Of a stretch of DNA of 64,000 nucleotides, positions 16,510 through 25,594 are shown one piece after another. The DNA lies in the NCBI RefSeq assembly GCF_900103875.1, contig NZ_LT629705.1, positions 5,031,001-5,095,000 on the forward strand. The letters are read 5' to 3'. How positions within the stretch are numbered: the first letter of the stretch is position 1; the number at the start of each line of letters is the position of its first letter. Both the position numbers and the translations under genes were made by a program. This DNA comes from Pseudomonas arsenicoxydans. Its GTDB lineage: Bacteria > Pseudomonadota > Gammaproteobacteria > Pseudomonadales > Pseudomonadaceae. The notes below the pieces were generated by a model. The model was not told where the DNA came from and made no database searches. It saw nothing but the letters and a program-made list of their open reading frames with translations.

Positions 16510-18825
16510 ATGGACAATAGCCCCAGCACTTACGTCGAACGTCCTCTTCAAACGCATCTGCATCAGCAGAACAGCGAAGACCAGGACACCATTGATCTGC
16601 TTAACGTCTGGCGAGTGATCTGGCGCGCCAAATGGAGCATCGGCTGGCTGGTCCTGCTGTGCTGTGCGCTGGCGGTGGCTGTGGTCACCACCCTTATGAC
16701 GCCGCAGTACATCGGCAGCACCACCTTGCTGTTCAACGATAAAACGCCGCCGGCGGTGTCCTTCCAGCAGGTCAAGGATTCAGGCAGCACCGCCACCGAA
16801 TACTTGCAGACCCAACAGGCGCTCCTGCAATCGCGGGACCTTGCCGAACGCGCGGTGAGAAAACTCAACCTGACGACCAACCCGATCACAGACCCGCGCC
16901 AGCAGCCGAAGTCCTGGTTCATGCCACGCCAATGGCTGGCGGACCTCGACCTTGACCAATGGCTGCCAGGGTTGAGCAAGTTGATACCGGTGAAAAACCC
17001 GCCCACCGAGGAGGACATTTTCAACGAGGTCACGCAGAACCTCATGCTCCATACCAACATCAAATTTGTCGGCAAAAGCCAGTTGCTGCAAATCGACGTC
17101 GAGCTGCCAGACCCGGATCTCGCGGCGGCTGTCGCCAACTCGCTAGCCCAGAGCTTTACCGACAGCCAGCTCGACACCAGCGAGAAGTCATCGCAGACCC
17201 TCACGGCCTGGATGAACACACGACTGATCAACCTGCGCGACAACTTGCGTGCGGCTGAGAAAAAGCTTCAGGGCTACCGGGAAGAGCAAGGTCTGGTCGA
17301 CGTTGGCGGTGTCGCCACCATCAGCGCCAACGAACTGGAAATGACCGGTAATCGCATGGTCGACGCCCGTCGCAACCGTGCTGAAGCAGAGAGCGAATAC
17401 CGCCAGGCGAAGGCCCTGAGCAATGGCGACCTGAGCCGACTGTCCAGTGTGCCGGCGGTCTTGAGTAACCCGTTGGTCCAGCAATTCCAGGCGGATCGAG
17501 CCAAGGCGCAAGCCAAGGTCGATGAGCTGTCCGCACGTTACGGTCCAAAACACCCGAGCCTGATTGCCGCGCAGTCCGATTTACGCGCCGCCACCACCAG
17601 CCTGCAATTGCAGGTGCAACAGGTGGTTGCCGGGATCGAGCGGCAATACCAGCTCGCCACGGCCAGTGAGGCCTCGCTACGCCAATCCTTCAACAGTAAC
17701 AAATCGCAGATCCAGGACATTGCCCGCAAGGAATTCCAGTTGCGCGAGTTCCAGCGCGAAGTCGACAGCACCCGAGCGCTGTATGAAACCTTCGTCACTC
17801 GCTTGAAGGAAACCGCCGCCACCGCCGACATGGACTCCACCAAAGTGCGCATCGTCGACCCGGCTATTGTGCCTTTGGAAGCGAGCAAACCACGCAAAAC
17901 CCTGATTGTCGGGATCGTCGGCTTGCTCGCGGCGATGATCGGTGTCGCGCTGGCGTTACTCCAGGACAAACTTAGCAATACCTTCAAGACCGATGAGTCG
18001 ATGGAAAGCACGCTTAACATTCCGCTGCTCAGCGTGGTGCCTTTGGTCATGAAGAAAAGTCGCCGGCAACTGGCGCGGTTGTTCGAAGACAATGACAACC
18101 CGCGTTTCTCCGAGACCATTCGCAACCTGCGCACCTGGCTGATGTTGCAAAGCAGTGATATGCCGTCGCAAGTGGTGCTGGTCACCTCGACCGTTGCCGG
18201 CGAAGGCAAAAGCACCATCGCCAACAACCTGGCCAGCTCGCTCACTCCGCTGGAGCGGGTGCTGCTGATTGATGCAGACATGCGCCAGCCGACGCTCTCG
18301 CTGAATTTCGATTTCCCACCTGATAGTCCGGGGCTGGCGAATGTGATTGCTGGCACTGCCCGCCTTGAAGACTGCATCGTCTCGGTGGGCAATCTGGACA
18401 TGTTGCCGGCCGGAAGCATGGTGCCTCCCGCTCTGGATCTGTTCGGCGCGCCACGCCTGCCTTCCCCTGCGGACTCAAACGATTCGACACACCAGCCGCC
18501 GCCGCAGGACCTGCTCAGCTCACCGCGGATGGCGCGCATGCTTGAGGTGCTCAAGTCGCGTTACCGGCACATCATTATTGATTCACCGCCAGCAGAAATG
18601 ATCAGCGATGCGTTGTTACTGGCCAGGCATTCAGATGCCGTGATCTATGTGGTCAAGGCCGACAGCACGCCGATCAATCAGGTGCAGAGAAGCATTGCGA
18701 TGCTGCAGCAAAGCCACGTTCCGGTATTCGGAGCCGTGCTCAATCAGGTCGATCTGCGCAAGGCTCGCAAGTACGGTTACAACCATTCCCGCACGTTCTA
18801 CAACTACGACCTCGTGCCCAGGTAG
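16510..18825 (+). CDS. Wzc-type tyrosine kinase / chain-length regulator
   Basis: A 771-residue inner-membrane co-polymerase fused to a bacterial tyrosine kinase. The Wzz domain starts at residue 25 with a first membrane helix (WLVLLCCALAVAVVTTLM). A long coiled-coil periplasmic section follows, and a second helix (TLIVGIVGLLAAMIGVALALL) lies near residue 470. The kinase has Walker A in AGEGKSTIANN near 562, A' in LLIDADMRQP and Walker B in IIIDSPPAE near 687. The C-terminal Tyr cluster is KYGYNHSRTFYNYDLVPR. It controls polymer length together with the Wzy-type polymerase. No cognate Wzb phosphatase is encoded in the window, so dephosphorylation must come from elsewhere. Confidence 0.93.
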   Translation: MDNSPSTYVERPLQTHLHQQNSEDQDTIDLLNVWRVIWRAKWSIGWLVLLCCALAVAVVTTLMTPQYIGSTTLLFNDKTPPAVSFQQVKDSGSTATEYLQTQQALLQSRDLAERAVRKLNLTTNPITDPRQQPKSWFMPRQWLADLDLDQWLPGLSKLIPVKNPPTEEDIFNEVTQNLMLHTNIKFVGKSQLLQIDVELPDPDLAAAVANSLAQSFTDSQLDTSEKSSQTLTAWMNTRLINLRDNLRAAEKKLQGYREEQGLVDVGGVATISANELEMTGNRMVDARRNRAEAESEYRQAKALSNGDLSRLSSVPAVLSNPLVQQFQADRAKAQAKVDELSARYGPKHPSLIAAQSDLRAATTSLQLQVQQVVAGIERQYQLATASEASLRQSFNSNKSQIQDIARKEFQLREFQREVDSTRALYETFVTRLKETAATADMDSTKVRIVDPAIVPLEASKPRKTLIVGIVGLLAAMIGVALALLQDKLSNTFKTDESMESTLNIPLLSVVPLVMKKSRRQLARLFEDNDNPRFSETIRNLRTWLMLQSSDMPSQVVLVTSTVAGEGKSTIANNLASSLTPLERVLLIDADMRQPTLSLNFDFPPDSPGLANVIAGTARLEDCIVSVGNLDMLPAGSMVPPALDLFGAPRLPSPADSNDSTHQPPPQDLLSSPRMARMLEVLKSRYRHIIIDSPPAEMISDALLLARHSDAVIYVVKADSTPINQVQRSIAMLQQSHVPVFGAVLNQVDLRKARKYGYNHSRTFYNYDLVPR

Positions 18826-18968
18826 CCCGAGACCACGCTGGCTGCTGCACCTCCTTGCACCCTCAACATCACTTGCATCACCTCCGCCGAGCTTAGGACT
18901 ACCCGGCGGGAGCCACGCCGTGTCTCCCGATCAGTGCCTATGGAACATCCTGTCTCGAGGTCAAGCAA

Positions 18969-20360
18969 ATGACACCGCAATACACCCATCACATCGCACA
19001 CCGCCGAGGCCTGACGTTCTGGCTGCAATGGTTGAGTGCGATGACGTTGACCATCTCGCTGCTGACGCTGCTCGTGTATTGGCGCGTAGGCGCCCTGACC
19101 AGCGACTACCGCATTCTGATGATCATGACCGTGCTCGGTTCAGTGCCGGTCTACAGCATGATGCAGGTTTACCACAAGCGTCATGGCCTGCTGGTCGGGC
19201 TTGGCCGATTACTGGCTGCCTGGTTGATCCTGCTGGCGATTCTGGCGGCCATTGCGTTCATTACCCAGACCAGCGCGATTTTCTCGCGCCAGGTCATCAT
19301 CGTCTGGATGGTGCTGGGCTTTGTGGTGCAGGCCGCGAGTTTTCTGCCCCTGCACTGCCTCGCCCGATTGCATTCACGGATGATGTGCAACGAGCGTCGC
19401 TCAGTGATCATCGGCACCTGCCCGACCGCCCATGAGCTGGCGAAAAAACTCAACAGGCCGAACCGCGCGCTGGTGCTGGGATTCATCGCCGCCGCCGATG
19501 ACAGCGGCCCGGCACCCAGCATTCTGCCGCTGCTGGGGCGCGTCGACGCGATTCGCGAGATCATCACGCGCCTGAACGTGCGCCGCGTCTACATCGTGCT
19601 CAATATGGCGCATGCCGCCACCATCGAAGCGCTCTACATCGACCTGCTGGACATGAACGTCGATGTGGTGTGGATCCCGGATTTCAGCAGCATGGTGCTG
19701 CTCAATCATTCGATCTCGGAAATCGAGCGGATGCCGGCCATTTACCTCAACGAGAGTCTGATCAGCTCGCATCCCGCCAGCCTGTTTTGCAAGGACCTGT
19801 TCGAGCGCAGCCTGGCCGCCACGGCCCTTATTGTGCTCAGTCCATTGCTGTTGGCGGTGGCGATTGCCGTCAAGCTGACCTCCCCGGGCCCCGTGCTGTT
19901 CAAGCAGAGTCGCCACGGCTGCAACGGTGAAGTGATCAAGGTCTGGAAGTTTCGTTCGATGCGCCAGCACGATGATAGCGAGGTGCGCCAGGCCACTCGT
20001 GACGATGATCGCGTTACCCCGCTAGGGCGCTTTCTGCGCCGCAGTTCCATCGACGAACTGCCGCAGCTGTTCAATGTGCTGTTCGGCCAGATGGCCCTGG
20101 TCGGCCCCCGCCCGCATGCCGTCACCCACAACATTTACTACACCGGCAAAGTGCGCGCCTACATGGCCCGTCATCGCCTCAAACCGGGGATTACCGGGCT
20201 GGCCCAGATCACCGGGCATCGAGGCGAAACCGAGACGGTGGAAAAGATGCAGCTGCGCGTCGCCCAGGACCTCAACTACATCAACCAATGGTCGCTGTGG
20301 CTGGACATCAAGATCCTCATCAAGACCCCCTTCACGTTGTTCTCCAAAAACATCTACTGA
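18969..20360 (+). CDS. Undecaprenyl-phosphate hexose-1-P transferase (WcaJ-like)
   Basis: Starts the repeat unit by moving a hexose-1-phosphate (usually glucose) from UDP-sugar to undecaprenyl phosphate at the inner membrane; 463 residues. Four hydrophobic segments lie within residues 15-130, followed by a CoA-binding-like cytosolic domain. From residue 270 comes the bacterial sugar transferase domain, with LTSPGPVLFKQSRHG, KFRSMR, RRSSIDELPQLFNV and LVGPRP. This is the WcaJ/CpsE arrangement, not the short PglC form. A 143-nt gap without a recognisable gene separates it from the kinase. Which hexose it uses is inferred from the family. Confidence 0.9.
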   Translation: MTPQYTHHIAHRRGLTFWLQWLSAMTLTISLLTLLVYWRVGALTSDYRILMIMTVLGSVPVYSMMQVYHKRHGLLVGLGRLLAAWLILLAILAAIAFITQTSAIFSRQVIIVWMVLGFVVQAASFLPLHCLARLHSRMMCNERRSVIIGTCPTAHELAKKLNRPNRALVLGFIAAADDSGPAPSILPLLGRVDAIREIITRLNVRRVYIVLNMAHAATIEALYIDLLDMNVDVVWIPDFSSMVLLNHSISEIERMPAIYLNESLISSHPASLFCKDLFERSLAATALIVLSPLLLAVAIAVKLTSPGPVLFKQSRHGCNGEVIKVWKFRSMRQHDDSEVRQATRDDDRVTPLGRFLRRSSIDELPQLFNVLFGQMALVGPRPHAVTHNIYYTGKVRAYMARHRLKPGITGLAQITGHRGETETVEKMQLRVAQDLNYINQWSLWLDIKILIKTPFTLFSKNIY

Positions 20361-20418
20361 CGCCCCGCCCAATCGTAAATCCGCATCACCTCCCCGTTGA
20401 TCTGAATGGAGTCGCTCC

Positions 20419-21123
20419 ATGATCAGGCTGCAAATAGTCAGGCATTACTCACCGAAGTTACTGGACGCCAACCAGGCCTATTCCTTCATTAACTTTGCCT
20501 CCATCGGCAGTTTTTTCGAACAGCCTCCCAGCACCGTCGCTTTTTTTTGCGACGGCATGCTGATGTCGACATTCATTTCCAGCGTAACGGGCACGACGGT
20601 CGGACGGGTCAGCTTTGACTTCACCTCGATTGCCGATCATGTCCTGGGCAGCGCCGAGCAACAGGGCAAGCGCGTGTATTTCGTCGGCGCCCGGCAAGCT
20701 GAACTGGACCTGTTCATCGACAAGATCAAGACGCTCTACCCAGGACTGGCCATCGCCGGTTATCACCATGGCTACTTCAACGCAGACCAGGCCGAAGGCA
20801 TCCGGGCCGACATCTGCCGCAGCCAGGCGAACATCCTGATCGTAGGCCTGGGGGCCGGGTTGCAAGAGCAGTTCGAGCAGGAAACGTTGCGCGCCGGTTT
20901 CAGGGGGGTCGCCTTTACCTGCGGCGGCTTCATCCGCCAGGAAGCGATGACTACGCGCAACTATTACCCGGCCGTGATCAATCGCCTGCACCTGCGCGCG
21001 TTTTATCGCATGTATCGCGAGCCTCATACGATCAAACGCTACCTCATCGACTATCCCGGCAATTTTCTGCAGCTGCTGGCGATGATCGTTCAGCGCAAAG
21101 TCGCAATCAGCGTTGGGGAATGA
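20419..21123 (+). CDS. WecG/TagA/CpsF-family glycosyltransferase
   Basis: A cytosolic glycosyltransferase of 234 residues. Family features: FFCDGMLMSTFIS near residue 43, KRVYFVGARQAELD (GT26 core) and ANILIVGLGAGLQEQF, then the CGGF segment. Members transfer ManNAc or ManNAcA (WecG, TagA) or other hexoses to lipid-linked sugars, so this enzyme probably adds the second sugar. GGAG stands before the ATG. It ends two bases before the next gene's ATG. The sugar specificity is uncertain. Confidence 0.85.
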   Translation: MIRLQIVRHYSPKLLDANQAYSFINFASIGSFFEQPPSTVAFFCDGMLMSTFISSVTGTTVGRVSFDFTSIADHVLGSAEQQGKRVYFVGARQAELDLFIDKIKTLYPGLAIAGYHHGYFNADQAEGIRADICRSQANILIVGLGAGLQEQFEQETLRAGFRGVAFTCGGFIRQEAMTTRNYYPAVINRLHLRAFYRMYREPHTIKRYLIDYPGNFLQLLAMIVQRKVAISVGE

Positions 21124-21125
21124 CC

Positions 21126-22196
21126 ATGCACATCCTGTTCATTCTCAAGGATTTCAAGGCAGGTGGCGGCGTCGAGCGCGTTCAGCAGCGATTGTCAGAG
21201 CAGTTTCTCAAGGACGGCCAGCGCGTGAGTTTTTTCGTCATGAACGGTGACACGCCAGACACCGAGGGGGTTCAACGTCACAACAGTGGCGGCGGCGGTC
21301 TGCTCAGGTCGATCCTGCGGGTGCGCCGGCTGATTCGTCGTGCGGGGGTCACGCATGTGATTTCCGCCAAGGAGCAAGCGAACCTCTGCACCTGGTTCGC
21401 CACCTTGGGCAGTCCCTGCAAAGTTATCTATAGCCGCCACGCCGCACTGGATTGCACTGAACAGAAAACCGGTCCCTCAAGCCTGCGCCTGCTCTATGCG
21501 TTGTACCTGTGCGGCGGTGGCAAGGTGGTAACGGTCTCCAGTGCTCTGCGCCAGTCGATGGTCGATTTGCTCCCCTGGGGCCAGCAGCGAATCCGTTATT
21601 GCCCCAATGCCGTGGTCACCGATCAACTGCTCCAGGCCTCTCATGCGCCGCCGCTTGCCGGCCTGCCCAACGATTACTGGTTGAGCCTGGGCCGTCTGGT
21701 GGAACCCAAAGGTTTCCACCTGTTGCTCGATGCCTATGCCCTGGCGTTGCGCAGCGACGCACTGCCGGATCTGGTGATTGCCGGCGACGGTCCGTTGCTC
21801 GACGCGCTGACCACCCAGGCCCACCAACTGGGGATAGCCCATCGGGTGCATTTCACCGGTTTCCTGGCAAACCCCTATCCGCTGCTGCGGCATGCGCGAT
21901 TGTTCATCCTCAGCTCCGTGCAGGAAGGCATGCCAACCGCACTGATCGAGGCCCTGGCACTGGGCACGCCCGTACTGGCGTGCGACTGCGAGACCGGCCC
22001 CCGAGAGCTGCTGGACAACGGCCGACTCGGGCAACTGGTCAGCGTCAACGACGTACCGGCGCTGGCCAATGGAATGCTGCAAAGCCTGACGTCACGGGGT
22101 TGCGTTGTGCCAAGCGCAAAGATGCTCGATGACGCCCTCCATCCTTACACCAGCCGGCACGCCGCGCAGGCTTATTACCAGGTATGGAACCAATGA
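21126..22196 (+). CDS. Glycosyltransferase family 4 (first of two)
   Basis: A GT-B fold glycosyltransferase of 356 residues. The N-terminal KDFKAGGGVERVQQRLSEQF is typical of GT4. The C-terminal nucleotide-sugar half has SLGRLVEPKGFHLLLDAY, VIAGDGPLLDAL and SSVQEGMPTALIEALALGTPV (the EX7E motif). I prefer the ATG at 21126 because GGGGA lies at proper distance. Together with the next gene it adds two sugars to the repeat unit. Donor and acceptor are unknown. Confidence 0.9.
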   Translation: MHILFILKDFKAGGGVERVQQRLSEQFLKDGQRVSFFVMNGDTPDTEGVQRHNSGGGGLLRSILRVRRLIRRAGVTHVISAKEQANLCTWFATLGSPCKVIYSRHAALDCTEQKTGPSSLRLLYALYLCGGGKVVTVSSALRQSMVDLLPWGQQRIRYCPNAVVTDQLLQASHAPPLAGLPNDYWLSLGRLVEPKGFHLLLDAYALALRSDALPDLVIAGDGPLLDALTTQAHQLGIAHRVHFTGFLANPYPLLRHARLFILSSVQEGMPTALIEALALGTPVLACDCETGPRELLDNGRLGQLVSVNDVPALANGMLQSLTSRGCVVPSAKMLDDALHPYTSRHAAQAYYQVWNQ

Positions 22197-23305
22197 AAAA
22201 GTTGCTGATTATCCTGCATGACTTGAGTGCAGGCGGGGCTGAAAAAATGATGGCGCGCCTCGCCAGTGCCCTGGTGGACGCAGGCAATGACGTGACATTG
22301 GTGATGCTCACCGGGGGAGGCCTGCATGCGAAGAACCTTGATCCACGGGTAAAAAAAGTCGAATTGCGCAGCCCACGCACCGCGCGTGCGGTACCGGCAC
22401 TCACACGATTTTTGCGCGCCAATCGCTTCGACGCGCAACTGGCGGCCCTCACCCACGTCAACGTGGTGGCCATCGTCGCGGCCTGGTTGTCCGGGACGCT
22501 GGCACGGCTGCACGTCAGCGAGCGCAACGCGTTTTCCCATGACAAGCACGTCAACCCCGACCTCATGGTGCGACTGGCGTACCGGGTGGCGCCGCTGCTC
22601 TACCGGCTGATTCCAAACCCGGTGATCTGCGTCTCGCGAGGCGTCGCCCAGGATCTGGTCAACACCACCATCGCGCGACGCCAGGACGTGACCATTGCCG
22701 ACAACCCGGTCCTGGACGATAACTTTCGCGACAAGCTGCCGGGGCCGCCGAGTCACCCCTGGCTCCTGGAAAAATCCAGCCCGGTGCTGGTCGCCGTCGG
22801 GCGACTGGCTCCACAAAAAGGTTTCGATACCTTGATCGCTGCCTTGGCGGCACTGGCGGATCCCAACGTGCGCCTGATCATTTTTGGCGAAGGCGCCCTC
22901 AGGGACAGGTTGCTTGAGCAGGCACGCAGGCTGGACGTGGATGATCGCGTCGACCTGCCGGGCTATACCCCTGATCCCATGGCGGAAGTGGCCGCGGCCA
23001 GTTGCTTTGTGCTGTCGTCGCGTTTCGAGGGCAGTCCCAACGTGCTGGTCGAGGCGTTGTCCACCGGCACGCCGGTGGTGTCGACCCGCTGCCCCCATGG
23101 CCCGCAAGACATTCTCATTGGAGGCCTGGTCGCACCGCTCGTGGCCGTCGACGACCCGATCGCGCTCGCGCGGGCCATTGACCTGCAACTGTCGATACCA
23201 CGGGATCTGCAACGTCAATCGCGCATCGATGCCGCTGCGCGCTTCATGAATGCCAGCGCGGTAGAAACTTACCTCGCCGCGTTGCTGCCCAGGCCATCGC
23301 CATGA
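22193..23305 (+). CDS. Glycosyltransferase family 4 (second of two)
   Basis: A GT-B glycosyltransferase of 370 residues, paralogous to the preceding one. MKKLLIILHDLSAGGAEKMM opens the acceptor domain; AVGRLAPQKGFDTLIAAL, IFGEGALRDRL and SSRFEGSPNVLVEALSTGTPV form the donor site with both EX7E glutamates. The ATG at 22193 overlaps the previous stop in ATGA, which points to translational coupling. It ends in another ATGA overlap with the polymerase gene. The linkage it makes is unknown. Confidence 0.9.
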   Translation: MKKLLIILHDLSAGGAEKMMARLASALVDAGNDVTLVMLTGGGLHAKNLDPRVKKVELRSPRTARAVPALTRFLRANRFDAQLAALTHVNVVAIVAAWLSGTLARLHVSERNAFSHDKHVNPDLMVRLAYRVAPLLYRLIPNPVICVSRGVAQDLVNTTIARRQDVTIADNPVLDDNFRDKLPGPPSHPWLLEKSSPVLVAVGRLAPQKGFDTLIAALAALADPNVRLIIFGEGALRDRLLEQARRLDVDDRVDLPGYTPDPMAEVAAASCFVLSSRFEGSPNVLVEALSTGTPVVSTRCPHGPQDILIGGLVAPLVAVDDPIALARAIDLQLSIPRDLQRQSRIDAAARFMNASAVETYLAALLPRPSP

Positions 23306-24633
23306 ACACACTGCAGATCAGATATTCCACGTTGCGCGACGCCTTCACCTTGTTCGGCGTGCTGTTCTACATCCAGATGATCACGTTTGTTCTCGGGCTG
23401 GGCAGCGGCTCCAGCCTCGACGACTTCGATAAAGACCTCGAAGGCAACGTTGTCAACCAAGTGTGTGGCCTCATCACGCTATTGGTGCCGTTGTTCTTTT
23501 TCATCCGCAACAAGGTGTTCCTCAGCAAGACCTTCTACCGCAGCAACTTCTTTCTGCTGGTGTTCTTGCTCTGCGTCATCGCATCGATCGGCTGGTCCCA
23601 GGACCCGATGCTGAGTCTCAAGCGATTTATCGCGATGCTCAGCGTGGTGTTTTTTGCCGGGTTCATCGCCTACAACTACAGCCTAGAAAAAATTACCTTC
23701 ATGCTCGGCTGTGCCATCGGCGTGGCGGCCTTGATCGGTTTGATACTGGCGTTGGTCATGCCCAGTGCCGCGTTTATTTCCGGAGGCATCCGCGACGGCG
23801 CATTCAAGGGGATATTCACGGAAAAAAACGCCGGCGCGCGACTCAACGCGATCGCCATCCTGCTGTTGCTGCCGATGATTCGACAGCGCAATCGCTGGGC
23901 GCTGTTCTGCGCGTTCTTTTCCTTTATCGCCATTTTGCTCGCCCAATCGGCCACGGGGGTGGTGCTGATCATTGCCGGGACGGTCAGCTATAGCTACTTC
24001 CTGACGTTGATCCGTTTGCGCATCCATCGCTCCAGGCTGGCGTTCCTCGGTTGCACCCTGCTCTACCTGTTGGTGTGTTTGCTTCTCTACGACTACTCCG
24101 CGGTGTTGCTGGAACTGGCCGGACGCGACCCGTCACTCACCGATCGCACCATGATCTGGGAACTGCTCGGCCCCTTTGTCGACAATCATTTCCTCAAGGG
24201 CTACGGCTTTGGCGCGTTCTGGTCCAGCCTCGATGCCGACGAATTCATCACCCGCTGGGGCTACATCGGCAACGCTCACAGCGGTTATGTAGAAACCCTG
24301 CTCAATGGCGGCATCATTCAACTGACAGCGTTGACACTGTTGCTGGCAGAGGCGCTGTTCAAGCAGTACCGGGCCGTGATAGGCAACCAGTCCGCTCGAT
24401 TTCGCGCCAGCGCGCTGGTGATCATCGGCTTGTTCGTCGTCACCAATTACGTGGCCTACGTCATTCCCAACTATCGCTCAGCCGAGTTTCTGGTGTTTTG
24501 CACGCTGGCACTGTCCTTCAAACGTCACTCCGTGCAGCGCCCTTTTGCGGCGGTAACGTCCGCCCCTCGCGCTGAAAGCGTGTCTCCCGACGCAGTAGCC
24601 CAGAGCTTTCGCAAGGAGAAACACCCATGCTGA
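23302..24633 (+). CDS. Wzy-type O-antigen polymerase/ligase family protein
   Basis: A polytopic inner-membrane protein of 443 residues with about ten hydrophobic segments and a large periplasmic loop around residues 265-330. The loop includes LTDRTMIWELLGPF and GYIGNAHSGYVETLLNGG; the latter is the H-x-x-x-x-E type motif of the Wzy_C/WaaL family. Within a Wzx/Wzy-type cluster that lacks other candidates it is the repeat-unit polymerase rather than a ligase. It starts in an ATGA overlap and overlaps the next start by 7 nt. Confidence 0.85.
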   Translation: MNTLQIRYSTLRDAFTLFGVLFYIQMITFVLGLGSGSSLDDFDKDLEGNVVNQVCGLITLLVPLFFFIRNKVFLSKTFYRSNFFLLVFLLCVIASIGWSQDPMLSLKRFIAMLSVVFFAGFIAYNYSLEKITFMLGCAIGVAALIGLILALVMPSAAFISGGIRDGAFKGIFTEKNAGARLNAIAILLLLPMIRQRNRWALFCAFFSFIAILLAQSATGVVLIIAGTVSYSYFLTLIRLRIHRSRLAFLGCTLLYLLVCLLLYDYSAVLLELAGRDPSLTDRTMIWELLGPFVDNHFLKGYGFGAFWSSLDADEFITRWGYIGNAHSGYVETLLNGGIIQLTALTLLLAEALFKQYRAVIGNQSARFRASALVIIGLFVVTNYVAYVIPNYRSAEFLVFCTLALSFKRHSVQRPFAAVTSAPRAESVSPDAVAQSFRKEKHPC

Positions 24634-25562
24634 ATGAAGCCGCCGGCGCCCCCGGCTCGGTGTGCGTAGTCATTCCGATGTACAACGCTGCCGGTAGCAT
24701 CCGAAAGACGCTCGACTCGCTGAAAGAACAAACACGCATGCCCGATCATGTCATCGTCATCGACGATGGCTCCAGTGATGAAGGGCCGCAGATTGTCGAG
24801 CACTACGTCGCGCCCTTTCCCTTGACCCTGCTGCGCCAGGCCAACGAAGGTCCGGCCAGTGCCCGCAATAAAGGCGTGTTCAGCGCCCGGGAAACGTTTA
24901 TTGCCTTTCTCGATGCCGATGACCAATGGCATCCACAAAAACTGGAAAAGCAACTGGCGCTTTATGCACAGCTGACGCGCGACGGGCACAAGGTCGGGCT
25001 CATCGATTGCTACCAGATGAGCGAATTCAGTGACGGCACGCGCCAGTTGGAGGACCGCTGCAAAGCAGGTCATCATTTTGCCGATTTCATCCACGAAAAC
25101 GTGATCAACGGTACCTCCGGCGTGCTAGTGGTACGCGAGGTGGTGACGGCTCTCGGCGGCTTCGACCAGTCCCTGCGCTATGCCGAAGATCGCTTGCTGT
25201 GGACCCGGATCGCCGAACACTGGGAGATCCACACAGTGCCGCAGATCCTGCATCGGCGTGGCGTCAACAGCGGCAACATTACTGCACAACCTCAAAAGTA
25301 CTATCCGCACAAAGTCAAATTCATCGAGCTGTACCTTGACCGTTACGGCGCCCGGCTGAGCGAGCAACAACGCATCCATTTCGTGCTGGCCAATCATGCC
25401 GATTTCCTCAACGCATTCTCCCGACGCGGTGAACACGTACAGGTCATCCAGGTGTTCCAGCGGATGCTCGAGCATTCCTGGAAGGCGATGTTTTTCTTCA
25501 ACGGCAAACCGACCCTGCGTTACCTCTACGCCTTGGCAAAAACGTTTGGCAGGACGTCCTGA
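24627..25562 (+). CDS. Glycosyltransferase family 2
   Basis: A GT-A glycosyltransferase of 311 residues. CVVIPMYNAAGSIRKTLDSL opens the nucleotide-binding fold, VIVIDDGSSDEG follows, and FLDADDQWHPQKL contains the DxD that holds the metal and donor phosphate. The C-terminal third is helical and less conserved. AAGGAG lies before the ATG, which overlaps the end of the polymerase gene. It adds one sugar to the unit; specificity is unknown. Confidence 0.9.
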   Translation: MLNEAAGAPGSVCVVIPMYNAAGSIRKTLDSLKEQTRMPDHVIVIDDGSSDEGPQIVEHYVAPFPLTLLRQANEGPASARNKGVFSARETFIAFLDADDQWHPQKLEKQLALYAQLTRDGHKVGLIDCYQMSEFSDGTRQLEDRCKAGHHFADFIHENVINGTSGVLVVREVVTALGGFDQSLRYAEDRLLWTRIAEHWEIHTVPQILHRRGVNSGNITAQPQKYYPHKVKFIELYLDRYGARLSEQQRIHFVLANHADFLNAFSRRGEHVQVIQVFQRMLEHSWKAMFFFNGKPTLRYLYALAKTFGRTS

Positions 25563-25594
25563 GTCGGCATCCCTCTATCTTTCGCGGTTCAACC